A stretch of 64,000 nt of DNA from Bacteroidota bacterium (GTDB taxonomy: Bacteria > Bacteroidota > Bacteroidia > Bacteroidales > VadinHA17): contig JADKBL010000006.1 of assembly GCA_016718875.1 (NCBI GenBank), forward strand, positions 62,001-126,000, given 5' to 3'. Under the pieces are notes generated by a model that was given only the letters and a program-made list of their open reading frames with translations, searched no databases and was not told the origin of the DNA. Position 1 is the stretch's first letter, and each line of letters starts with the position of its first letter. Made by a program: the position numbers and the translations under genes. This document shows, piece by piece, positions 52,777-62,082 of the stretch.

Positions 52777-54141
52777 TTGAATACAAAAAATATAACATAT
52801 TATTCAACAAATCTTAAATCAGAACATGTCACCTTCAGTGAGGCTCTTCTGAAGGGACTTGCGCCTGACGGCGGTCTTTATATGCCGTCCTCAATACCAT
52901 TACTTGATTTAACGGAACTCGAAAGACTTAAAGATCAGAGCTACCCGGAAATAGCTCATAAAGTTCTCACTAAACTACTTGGAAACGAGATCAGCAGCGA
53001 AGATCTTTACCCGTTATGTACAGATGCCTATGATTTTGAAGTACCGCTTGAACATGTAACTGAAAGGAAATATATTCTCAGGTTGGACCAGGGACCTACT
53101 GCATCATTTAAGGATTTTGCAGCCCGTATGATGAGCAGGCTGATGCAGTATTTCATTTCTAAAAACAAAAGAAATCTTACAATTTTAACTGCAACTTCGG
53201 GCGATACCGGCAGTGCGGTAGCAAGTGCTTATTACGGACTTGATAATATCAAAGTCATCATACTTTTTCCATTGGAAGAAGTAAGTGCAATGCAGAGGAA
53301 ACAGATGACAACACTGGGAAAGAATATTACAGTGGTTGGCATAGATGGGAAATTTGATGATTGTCAGCGGCTTGTAAAAACTGCCTTTACTGATAATTCA
53401 TTGAATCACCTGCCTCTCTCATCAGCAAATTCAATAAATACCGGAAGGCTGCTCCCTCAAACAGTTTACTATTTTTATGCATGGTCGAGGCTCAGAAAAA
53501 ATGCTGATGAGAAAATTATATTCAGTGTTCCCTCAGGGAACTTCGGAAACCTTATGGGAGGCCTTATAGCACACAGGATGGGACTACCTGTAAAAAGATT
53601 TGTAGTCTCAACAAATGCAAACGGAGAGGTTCCTGAATTCCTTGGTACCGGCATCTATAAACCTATCGAACCTTCGGTGAACTGCATTTCGAGCGCAATG
53701 AATGTCGGACATCCAAGTAACCTTGCAAGGATTGTAGCACTCTATGGTGGTGTAATGGACCAGAACGGGAAAATAATGAAAGTCCCGGATATGGAACTTC
53801 TGCGTGAGAACATTGCAGGTATAAGTATTTCAGACAGTGATACCATGAAGACAATAAAAGATTGTTTCAACACTTTTGGAATTCTTCTTGAACCTCACGG
53901 AGCTGTTGCCTGGAAGGGTCTTACTGAGTATCTGAAAGATTTCAGGGAATCTTCAGAACAGCTTTCAGTATCGCTCGAAACAGCTCATCCGGCTAAATTC
54001 CCTGATGAGATAATGAATATTACCGGCGTAAATCCTGATCTTCCTATTTCCCTTTCAGGACTTAAAAATAAGAATGAAAGTTATTCCAGGATTGAGAACA
54101 GTTATGAAAAGCTGAAAGAGATTCTGCTGCAGAGCCAATGA
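52777..54141 (+). CDS. thrC: Threonine synthase
   Basis: 454 residues, PLP enzyme making threonine from O-phosphohomoserine. The N-terminus (TYYSTNLKSEHVTFSEALLKGLAPDGGLYMP) is family-typical and the start must be the TTG at 52,777, since no ATG precedes the conserved block. The PLP lysine is K112 in GPTASFKDFAARMM. TATSGDTGSAVASAYY binds phosphate and SGNFGNLMGG is conserved. It follows thrA after only 12 bases, so no homoserine kinase gene lies between them; the next gene, ThrH-like, could supply the phosphorylation step. Confidence 0.93.
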   Translation: MNTKNITYYSTNLKSEHVTFSEALLKGLAPDGGLYMPSSIPLLDLTELERLKDQSYPEIAHKVLTKLLGNEISSEDLYPLCTDAYDFEVPLEHVTERKYILRLDQGPTASFKDFAARMMSRLMQYFISKNKRNLTILTATSGDTGSAVASAYYGLDNIKVIILFPLEEVSAMQRKQMTTLGKNITVVGIDGKFDDCQRLVKTAFTDNSLNHLPLSSANSINTGRLLPQTVYYFYAWSRLRKNADEKIIFSVPSGNFGNLMGGLIAHRMGLPVKRFVVSTNANGEVPEFLGTGIYKPIEPSVNCISSAMNVGHPSNLARIVALYGGVMDQNGKIMKVPDMELLRENIAGISISDSDTMKTIKDCFNTFGILLEPHGAVAWKGLTEYLKDFRESSEQLSVSLETAHPAKFPDEIMNITGVNPDLPISLSGLKNKNESYSRIENSYEKLKEILLQSQ

Positions 54142-54159
54142 ACTGAAAAATAAAGAGTG

Positions 54160-54771
54160 ATGTATATAATTTGTTCCGATCTTGAAGGTATCTATACTCC
54201 TGAAATATGGATAAATGTCTCAAAGCACACCGGTATTGAGGAGTTAAGGCTCACAACAAGAGAAGTGAATGACTATAATGTGTTGATGAGAGGAAGATTG
54301 TCAATTCTGAAGCAGCATGGCCTCAAATTAACAGATATTCAAAAAGTTATAAGGCAATTAAAGCCCCTGCAGGGAGCACGGGAGTTCCTGGACTGGCTAA
54401 GATCAGAATATCAGCTTATAATTGTGTCCGATACATTCAGAGAATTTGCTGATCCGCTTATGGAACAGCTGGGCAGGCCAACACTGCTTTGCCACCATTT
54501 AACTACAGATGAAGAAGGAAATATAACTGATTACAACCTTCGTCAGCCGGATGCAAAAAGAAAAGTAGTTGAGGCTCTTCAAAATCTTAATTATAAAGTT
54601 ATTGCAATAGGCGACTCATACAATGATATTTCAATGCTTCGAAAAGCTGAAAAAGCAATTTTATTCAGGCCTCCACAAAATGTGATAGATGAGAACCCCG
54701 ACATTCCTTATGTTACAAGCTATGAGGAGTTAAGGAAAATCATTATTGCAACAACAGCGAGTGAAAAATAA
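54160..54771 (+). CDS. thrH: ThrH: phosphoserine phosphatase / homoserine phosphotransferase
   Basis: 204 residues, HAD superfamily. The first motif is SDLEGIYTPEIWINV, exactly the ThrH variant in which the usual DxDxT is replaced by D-L-E-G. VSDTFREFADPLMEQLG (motif II), then K and GDSYNDISMLRKA (motif IV) are intact. ThrH can transfer phosphate from phosphoserine to homoserine. In the operon it follows thrC after 18 bases. A GTG at 54,157 is in frame but the ATG at 54,160 is preferred because the family starts M-Y/E-I-x-C-x-D-L-E-G. The context strongly suggests that it functions in threonine synthesis. Confidence 0.88.
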   Translation: MYIICSDLEGIYTPEIWINVSKHTGIEELRLTTREVNDYNVLMRGRLSILKQHGLKLTDIQKVIRQLKPLQGAREFLDWLRSEYQLIIVSDTFREFADPLMEQLGRPTLLCHHLTTDEEGNITDYNLRQPDAKRKVVEALQNLNYKVIAIGDSYNDISMLRKAEKAILFRPPQNVIDENPDIPYVTSYEELRKIIIATTASEK

Positions 54772-54900
54772 TTCTGCTCCGCACAGTATTTATTGTTTCA
54801 AAATCAGATCTGACATCATAAAGTAATAATTATCAGTTTGCTGCCATTTAAGGTATAATTTCATACTTTTACTTCTGATGACAAATAAAACCTGATTGTT

Positions 54901-56400
54901 ATGAAACTACCTCCATCATCCAGGAACTGGCTTACCATAATCGGATCCATCATTGCAGGTATCAATCTGTTACTGATTATATTCCTGTTTATAATATCGT
55001 CATATTTTGACATGGGAAGTACCAATCTTGGACTGTTCATATATGTAATTCTCCCCGGATTTATGATACTTGGTCTGCTGCTTATCCCGATTGGAATGAT
55101 AATGGAAAGAAAAAGACAAAGTCATATGGCCGACAGAAAATCGGCTCCTCTGCCAAAGATTGATCTCAATGATCCGAGGCACAAAAATGCTTTCATAATA
55201 TTCACAATTGCCACAATAATTATTCTGTTTCTTTCAACATTAGGAAGCTTTGAAGCATATCATATGACAGAATCCGTAGAATTCTGCGGTACATTATGTC
55301 ATGAAGTAATGGAGCCGGAGCACGTTGCTTACCAGAAATCACCACATGCAAATGTGACTTGTGTTGAATGTCACGTTGGATCAGGAGCATCATGGTATGT
55401 AAAATCAAAGATATCGGGCCTCCACCAGGTAATTGCTGTTATGACAAATAAATTCTCAAGGCCGATTGAAACTCCTCTTCATGATCTTCGTCCTGCAAGG
55501 GAAACATGTGAAAAGTGTCACTGGCCACAGAAGTTTTATGCCCGTTCATTGAAAACCATAAAATATTTTCTTACAGACTCTGCTAACAGTGAATGGGATA
55601 TTATCCTTCAGATGAAGACTGGTCCTGAATACAGTGAATTAGGACTTAAAGAAGGCATCCACTGGCATATTAATCCCACAATTGATGTATCATATAAATC
55701 GGAGAATGATAAACGGGAAACAATTACTTACATAAAATACACCAATAAGACAACCGGAGAGGTTCATGTTTATCAGAATCCGAATGTTTCTGCAAGTGAT
55801 AGTTCACTGGCAGTATCCGAGACAAGGTCAATGGACTGTATAGATTGCCACAACCGCCCTTCCCATAATTACGCTTCCCCTTCCTCATATTTTGACAATG
55901 CAATGCTTACAGGTAATATCTCAAACAAAATTCCTTATATAAAACAGGTTACAATGGGAATACTTGCAGAGAGATTTACAAGCAAGGATACAGCAATGAT
56001 GAAGATATCGGAAGGGATTACCAATCATTACAAAACTGAAATGAGCGATTTCTATGAAGCAAATAAAGACCTCATTGATAAATCTATAGAATCGATTAAG
56101 AATGGCTTCAGCCAGAACACATTCCCGTCAATGGGCGTCAGATATGATGTATATCCGGAGCATATCGGGCATCAGGAATCTGAAGGATGCTTCAGGTGCC
56201 ATAATAATCAGTTCATATCGGAATCTGGAAGAGTGATATCAAAAGATTGTAATCTTTGCCATACTATTATTGGTCAGGGGAAACCAGCAATGATGAAATA
56301 TTCAACTATAAGAGAAAGTCTTGAATTTGAACATCCTGTCGATATAGGTACTGACTGGAAAGAAATGAACTGTTCGGAATGTCACAAATCTATGTATTAA
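54901..56400 (+). CDS. Seven-haem NapC/NirT-family inner membrane cytochrome c (ImcH-like)
   Basis: 499 residues. Three N-terminal membrane helices (about 10-34, 42-64, 98-118) are followed by a haem-rich domain. Seven CxxCH motifs are visible: CGTLCH, CVECH, CEKCH, CIDCH, CFRCH, CNLCH and CSECH. The first haems are in the NapC/NrfH-type order (LCHEVMEPEHVAYQKSPHANVTCVECH). The count of seven and the three helices resemble ImcH of Geobacter, a quinol-oxidising inner membrane cytochrome; that is family knowledge plus my inference. Its role here is probably to pass electrons from quinol to periplasmic partners. A TlpA-like reductase follows after 12 bases and may help haem attachment. Confidence 0.85.
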   Translation: MKLPPSSRNWLTIIGSIIAGINLLLIIFLFIISSYFDMGSTNLGLFIYVILPGFMILGLLLIPIGMIMERKRQSHMADRKSAPLPKIDLNDPRHKNAFIIFTIATIIILFLSTLGSFEAYHMTESVEFCGTLCHEVMEPEHVAYQKSPHANVTCVECHVGSGASWYVKSKISGLHQVIAVMTNKFSRPIETPLHDLRPARETCEKCHWPQKFYARSLKTIKYFLTDSANSEWDIILQMKTGPEYSELGLKEGIHWHINPTIDVSYKSENDKRETITYIKYTNKTTGEVHVYQNPNVSASDSSLAVSETRSMDCIDCHNRPSHNYASPSSYFDNAMLTGNISNKIPYIKQVTMGILAERFTSKDTAMMKISEGITNHYKTEMSDFYEANKDLIDKSIESIKNGFSQNTFPSMGVRYDVYPEHIGHQESEGCFRCHNNQFISESGRVISKDCNLCHTIIGQGKPAMMKYSTIRESLEFEHPVDIGTDWKEMNCSECHKSMY

Positions 56401-56412
56401 GAAAACTATAAG

Positions 56413-56937
56413 ATGCTATACCTCATAAAAAAATCTGTTTGCATTGGCATTATATTGCTTACTGCAACTTTGATTCTTAACGGACAGAATGACACAACAA
56501 CTCTTGTAAAGGTTGGCGATCCGGCTCCCCTGTTCAAATGCAGGACCATTGATGGCAAATCGATTGATATAGGAAAGATGAAAGGGAAATTGATAATGGT
56601 AAATTTCTTTGCTACATGGTGCCCTCCATGCAACCTTGAACTTCCTGTACTTCAGAAAAAAATATGGGATAAGTATAAAGACAACCCGCAATTTGTTCTT
56701 ATTATCCTTGGAAGAGAACACACTGAGGCTGAAGTCAGTGCTTTTGCACAAAAAAAGAGTTTCACTATGCCGTTTGCCGCTGATCCAAAACGCGAAATAT
56801 TCAGCATGTATGCTACTCAGAATATTCCAAGAAATATTATTATTGGAAAAGACGGAAATATTCTGTTTCAGGGAACAGGTTTTTCTGAGGAAGAATTTTC
56901 AGTAATGGAGAAAATTATTGCTGAAAAAATTAAATAA
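56413..56937 (+). CDS. TlpA/ResA-like thiol-disulfide oxidoreductase
   Basis: 174 residues with a signal-anchor (KKSVCIGIILLTATLILNGQ). The thioredoxin fold starts GDPAPLFKCRTIDGKSIDIGKMKGKLIMVNFFATWCPPCNLELP with the active-site C-P-P-C, typical of cytochrome-c maturation reductases. It keeps the cis-proline (NIPRNIIIG). Located 12 bases after the multi-haem cytochrome gene on the same strand, it is a good candidate for reducing the CxxCH cysteines before haem insertion. The frame ends AEKIK. It overlaps no convergent gene; the DUF6599-like gene is 15 bases downstream on the other strand. Confidence 0.85.
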   Translation: MLYLIKKSVCIGIILLTATLILNGQNDTTTLVKVGDPAPLFKCRTIDGKSIDIGKMKGKLIMVNFFATWCPPCNLELPVLQKKIWDKYKDNPQFVLIILGREHTEAEVSAFAQKKSFTMPFAADPKREIFSMYATQNIPRNIIIGKDGNILFQGTGFSEEEFSVMEKIIAEKIK

Positions 56938-56952
56938 TTTTTGCCTGAATTT

Positions 56953-57804
56953 CTATTGTCCCAGTATTTCTGAGGCATACAGATCAGCCACATCTGCCTG
57001 ATCTTTTGAAAGTCCTGATATAATTACCATAATCTTACCAGCCCAGGCCAGAAAAATTGTACCATTGTATCCGTCTGAAATAACATATTTTCCGGTTTCA
57101 GATTCCGAAGCATCCTCTCCGCTCTGATTCAGATAAGCTTCTGCCATTTTCCATGTATCAGAAGGGGACTGTTTTTCAAAAAGATAAACAGAAAAGTTGT
57201 CGGGACCGACTTCATATACAGCTTTAAATGCACCTGACAAAAATTTATGACCAAGGACATTTTCATTAATATAGATCTCTTCATTGATCTTCCTTCCGGT
57301 TTCAGGAAACCGGGATAGAGCGGACGGCATTTCAGGATTTCCGGGTAACATGTTCGCTACTCTCAATGCAAGAGATTCAGACATTTGCAGATTTTTCTCA
57401 TTACCCGGCAAAGTTCTGATGCGAACATAATAATGACCTTTAAAAAATGCTAAAGATTCATTGGTGGTGTATCCCTGGGAACCAAGATTTAAAAATCTAT
57501 AGGAACCGGATCGGTCAAGTGAATACATACCAAAGGCGAAAAGGTTCTCCGAATGCTGGTAGATTTCGATCCTGATTTCATTTTTACCTTTCCTGTATTC
57601 AGCTATATTCAGATTAATAAAACCATAGGAAAGGCAAACTTCAGAAAAGTTGCTGTTGAACTCAGTAAGATTATCCTTTGTATAAACCGGGAAGGAGGTA
57701 TTTTTCCTGTAACCATTAAGCTCAGGAAATGATATCTCCTGTGAGCAAACCGGCTGTGAAATAATCAAAATAAGAATTGTTGCTGCAAAGAGAATTCTTT
57801 TCAT
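56953..57804 (-). CDS. Secreted DUF6599-like protein
   Basis: 283 residues with a signal peptide (LFAATILILIISQPVCSQ). Motifs such as YIFAFGMYSLD-type (SENLFAFGMYSLDRSGSY), GHYYVRIRTLPGNEKNLQ and WKMAEAYLNQSGEDAS match DUF6599, whose members are exported and of unknown function. The gene lies seven bases after the MBL hydrolase gene on the same strand, so the two are probably cotranscribed. The family call is from memory of sequence pattern and not verified by a search. Confidence 0.6.
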   Translation of the reverse strand: MKRILFAATILILIISQPVCSQEISFPELNGYRKNTSFPVYTKDNLTEFNSNFSEVCLSYGFINLNIAEYRKGKNEIRIEIYQHSENLFAFGMYSLDRSGSYRFLNLGSQGYTTNESLAFFKGHYYVRIRTLPGNEKNLQMSESLALRVANMLPGNPEMPSALSRFPETGRKINEEIYINENVLGHKFLSGAFKAVYEVGPDNFSVYLFEKQSPSDTWKMAEAYLNQSGEDASESETGKYVISDGYNGTIFLAWAGKIMVIISGLSKDQADVADLYASEILGQ

Positions 57805-57810
57805 CAGGAC

Positions 57811-58563
57811 TTATTTCATATTCCGGATCCGAACTTCTATACCACTCCCCTTAAGAAGAGAAATAATTTCCTCTGTGTCAGTATCACCGTAATGGTAGGG
57901 ATACAATATTCTTGGTTTAAATGCCTTTGCAGCATCTGCAACCATTGCAGGTGTCATTGTGTATGGAAGGTTCATTGGGAGGAATGCCACTTCAATATCC
58001 TTTAAAGCTTTCATTTCAGGAGTATTTTCAGTGTCGCCGGCTATATAAAATCTCTTCCCTCCCATTGTAAGAATATATCCGATACCTGATCCTTTTGGAT
58101 GAAATGGCTGGCCCGGTGAACGCATATTAACAATATTATATGCATATACTGCTTCAAAAACAATCCCGTTAACTTCCTGCCTGTCGCCTGCTTTCATAGG
58201 TGCTGCCCATCCTATCTGTTCGGTTGATTTCTCATTTGTAAAAACAAGGGTACCATCTTTTTTTAACTCGTTAATAAGGTTAATATCAAGATGATCAGAA
58301 TGTTCATGAGTAACAAGTATAAGATCGGCTTTTGGAAGAAACCTGTAATCACCTGAGCTGCTGACCGGGTCGATATGAATAACAAACCCGTTCAATTTAA
58401 ACATCAGAGAGCCATGACCAATAAAGTGTATTTCAACATTTCCTGCATTCGTCGGTATTTTATCGTATTCAGGGGAATCCTGGGAAAATCCTTTTGTTGT
58501 CATGGTACAATAGGTTATTATGGACAGAAAAAGCAAAAATCTTTTTAATGACAAAGTATTCAT
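57811..58563 (-). CDS. Secreted MBL-fold metallo-hydrolase (UlaG-like)
   Basis: 250 residues after choosing ATG 58,563, which gives a signal peptide (LKRFLLFLSIITYCTMTTKGFSQ). A longer frame from 58,701 overlaps the end of the SpoIIE gene and lacks a signal. The metal motif THEHSDHLDINLI is complete (H-x-H-x-D-H), with further ligands H and D in FYIAGDTENTP and YPYHYGDTD. This resembles UlaG-like lactonase or phosphodiesterase members. The substrate is unknown. It starts 17 bases after the propeller-SpoIIE stop. Confidence 0.8.
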   Translation of the reverse strand: MNTLSLKRFLLFLSIITYCTMTTKGFSQDSPEYDKIPTNAGNVEIHFIGHGSLMFKLNGFVIHIDPVSSSGDYRFLPKADLILVTHEHSDHLDINLINELKKDGTLVFTNEKSTEQIGWAAPMKAGDRQEVNGIVFEAVYAYNIVNMRSPGQPFHPKGSGIGYILTMGGKRFYIAGDTENTPEMKALKDIEVAFLPMNLPYTMTPAMVADAAKAFKPRILYPYHYGDTDTEEIISLLKGSGIEVRIRNMK

Positions 58564-58579
58564 ATAAAATAATATTATG

Positions 58580-61500
58580 TTAAGAAATTCTGACTCCCAG
58601 TACCAGGATATCATCAATTTGAGGACCGGAGCCTCGCCATTCCTCAAGTTTAGTGTTAAGTATCTCTCTCTGTTCAGCCATTCCTGCACCCTGAATCTCA
58701 AGAAGGAGGCGTTTAAATCCTTTTTTCATGAACTTCCTCTGATTGGGACCTCCGAACTGATCAATATAACCATCAGATGAGAGATAATAGGAAAACTCCC
58801 TTTTCTATCGGAAATTTTTCGAATACATATCCCTGATCCATTTTTGAGGAAATACCGATCGGCATTTTACTTGCTCTCAATGTTTCAAGCAGAAAAACAC
58901 CATCTGACAATGAACCATCGCCTGAATCAGATTCATCACCGGCTGTTCTGTTTTCATCCGGCCGGAGTTTGCGTACTTTGTAGCAGGGATTGTAGGCTCC
59001 GGAGAATTCTACATGCTGGTGTGTAAAATCAAATACAAGAAGGCCCAGATCCATCCCATCTTTAGATTCATTCTCAATACCAGTCTGTTTAAGAGAGTCC
59101 GTAACATGCTGACGCATTTCACTCAGGACGAGGTCGGCTCTGAGTTCAGTATCTCTGTCAAGTATTTCATCAAGGAAAGACATGCCCAGCAAACTCATGA
59201 AGGCACCCGGGACTCCATGACCTGTGCAGTCAGCCACGACAACATACAGACGGTCTTTCTTCCGGGCCATCCAATAGAAGTCTCCACTGACGATATCCCT
59301 TGGCTTAAAAAGGATGAAATACTCCGGAATATTCTCAGCAAGAATATTTTCAGTAGGCAGCAGAGCCATTTGTATTCTGCTGGCATAATGAATGCTTGAT
59401 TCAAGTTCCTCCTTTTGTTTAACAACCACAGCAGTGCGCTCGGCAACAATTCCTTCAAGCCGGATATTTTCATTTTTAAGCTTCTTTGTATAAGCTTTAA
59501 TTATTGCCACTACAATGAGGAAGATAATGATTGTAAATCCAAAAAACGCAAGAATTGTTGCATACCACGGTTTTAAAATAAAAAACTCATAACTCAGCTC
59601 TTCTCCCTCATTTCCTGTAAGAGTGCGTGTTCTGACCCTGAATGTATAATGTCCGTATGGCAGGTTTGTGTACTCGCGCCTGGCATATATTGCCTGCATA
59701 TTATAACCGAACGAAATTCCCTCCCACTTAGACCAGTTCTTTTCAAATCCATCCAGTTTATAGCTGTATTCAGTCTGAAGCTCTTCAAAGAAATGAGGTG
59801 TAGTCCATTCAAAGGCAATCTCATTGAGATCAAATGGAAATTCAGGTATTTGTGAGGATGTATTTTTCAGGACAGGGATTCTTTTCTTATCGTTAACTGA
59901 ACTGAAGGTTTCTGAACGTTACTGAAGAATCAGTCCCGATAGTTATCTTAACAAAGGAAGGATTCAGGATGCTTTTATCAACTACCAGACCTGCTTTATC
60001 TGCAACATAGATTTCCTTTGATTTAAGAAAATAAGTTTTACCATCAGCGAAGAGTATATCCATCAGCGGGACATCCGGCAAAATATGTAGTACTCCGTTA
60101 TATAATTCAGAAGTTCCACCATTTTTTCTGATCAGGTATTCATGGTTAGCATTGGAAAATTCACTGTACCAGAGATCGCCATCCTTATCCTGATATATAT
60201 TGGTTGCACTCTGAACCGGGGAAGGGCTATTTGGAAAAAGAGAGCCAGGAATAAAACTATCAGTATCCTTATTATACTTCAGGATGCCTGCTGAAGAAGT
60301 AACATATATTTCACTATCGATAAAACCGATAGTATTCAGATCAATATCCCCAATACCTTTTTCTGGTCCGTATTTTGTCAAAACTGAGTCCTGTTCATTG
60401 AAATCTATCCTGTAAAGAGCATCCGGATCATCTGTTATCAGCCATAGACCTCTTCCATCCTTTTTTTCAACCATACTATATACTACTCCGGACAATTGCC
60501 TGATCTTGTTCAGATAATACCATCTGCCACTTAAGTATTTAAGAATCAGTATTTCTCCAGTCTGAAGTCCAAAGAACAGAATATCAGGATCTCTTTCTGA
60601 CTGAAGTATTTTTCTTACATTATAGGGTTGTTTCTGTGGTTTATTAATGCATATATTATCAACATTTCTTACTGCATCGCCTTCTCTTATCTGAAAGATA
60701 CCATCAAGGGTTCCGGTAAGTATGAAGCTTTCGGATGGTGTATTAATGACTTTAAGAGGAAAAGCCTGGGAGTTCATTCCCTGAATCTTTCTGAATTTAA
60801 GATTATCATTCTGATCTACATAACTCTTAAGAATCCCGGCATCTGATGACAGATAAATACTGCCCATGTACATACTTATCTCATTTACACCTGATTCGAT
60901 TCCCTGTTTATCGGAGAAAATTGTAATTGGTATATTGAAATAGGCTTTACTAAGAACACCATAAGTAGATATCCATAACTCAGAACTCTTTGTATAATCA
61001 CAGAACATTGCATATGCAGTATTATCCTCAAGGTGTGAATTCTCAGTATTGATCTGCTGAATGAGTTCTCCCTTTTTGTTAATAATCAGGATACCTTCCT
61101 GGTTTGTTGTTCCAATGGCAAACAGATCCTCACCCAGTTTTGCAGCTGCATATATAAATACCTTTTTAAATTTCTCATTTACAGAGGCTTTTACGAAATT
61201 CGATTTAATCTCCCCGGTCACATAATCGTAAAGATAAATACCATCATCAAATGTCCCGATAATGATCTTATTATCACCGTAAGGCAGCAATACGGTACAG
61301 CTCATATTACTGAAAAAACTCCGCCGGGTAATTGAACAATGGAAGAGTCTTTAAGCTCAAAAAGACCTTTAATGTTATCTGTCAGAATAAGTCTGTTATC
61401 AATTCTGATCAGCCTGTATGCATCAAGCAGATCTGACCTGACAAGATCCATGCTGTACAGAGTGTCAAGTTCGGAATCGTAGGTAAACAATACTTTTGCG

Positions 61501-61931
61501 CCAAGAAATTGAACTTTGCTACCTTCAACCACAATTGAATAAACGAACCTTATATCGGATTTTACAGGGACTCTGTCAGCGAGTGAGATATATTCAGGGT
61601 TCCCGTTAATACCTGGTTGAATATAACCAAATTCGTAGGCAGCACCTACATAAACAATACCATTAGAATCGCTTTCAATAGAGTAAATTCGCGGATTTTG
61701 TCTGATAGAAATGGGTGTCCATTTTGTTCCGTCATATTTTATGACACCCCTGTCCTGGTTTCCGAAATAAATATTTCCGAATTTATCCTTTGCAATGCAC
61801 CAGTTTTGCTCCGAGCCACCTGTTATCTGGGTAGCATAATTGCGAACCAGAGGCACGCCATATCTGTTAATCTGCCCTGCAACACATTGTGCCAGAAGTA
61901 CTAATAGTATTATTGTTATGTATCTTTTCAT
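58580..61931 (-). CDS. Propeller-Y_Y_Y sensor with SpoIIE/PP2C phosphatase output (three frameshifts)
   Basis: Restored, the product is about 1117 residues: a signal peptide (ITIILLVLLAQCVAGQ), a propeller of sensor type (NWCIAKDKFGNIYFGNQDRGVIKYDG repeats), a Y_Y_Y-like beta domain (FAFEW..YSYKLDGFEKNWSKW, split as IAFEWTTPHFFEE and YSYKLDGFEKNWSKWE), a membrane helix (TILAFFGFTIIIFLIVVAII), a short coiled coil, and a SpoIIE domain with SGDFYWMARKKDRLYVVVADCTGHGVPGAFMS, whose D residues bind metal. The output phosphatase dephosphorylates an anti-sigma factor antagonist or similar target. Frames are broken at 61,313-61,318 (T6 lacks one T), near 59,900 (exact site unclear) and at 58,790-58,791 (one extra C). 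Start 61,931. Confidence 0.75.
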
Positions 61932-61993
61932 GTTCCCGGTTCCCTGTGACAGGATAAATTCAACCCTAAAATTACAAATCTTATTATTTTAAT

Positions 61994-62001
61994 CAAATTT
62001 A
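61994..62001 (-). promoter_or_regulatory. Possible -7 element (TAAATTTG) for the propeller-SpoIIE gene
   Basis: CAAATTTA on the plus strand reads TAAATTTG on the minus strand, about 63 bases before the ATG at 61,931. No -33 TTTG at 19 bases is evident. Confidence 0.35.
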
Positions 62002-62082
62002 TTAATCTGTCATCAGAGAGTGTACTAATTTTTGATAAATTGCGTTTTGAATTTAGGGGTTAATGTTAATTACTTAACATTG

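Noticed and set aside
58564..58701. Longer start for the MBL hydrolase at 58,701
   Set aside because: It overlaps the restored end of the propeller-SpoIIE gene in another frame and has no signal peptide.
1356..61318. Phase variation by homopolymer slippage
   Set aside because: The tracts are only two to seven bases long, too short for typical phase-variable genes, and several genes carry multiple shifts.
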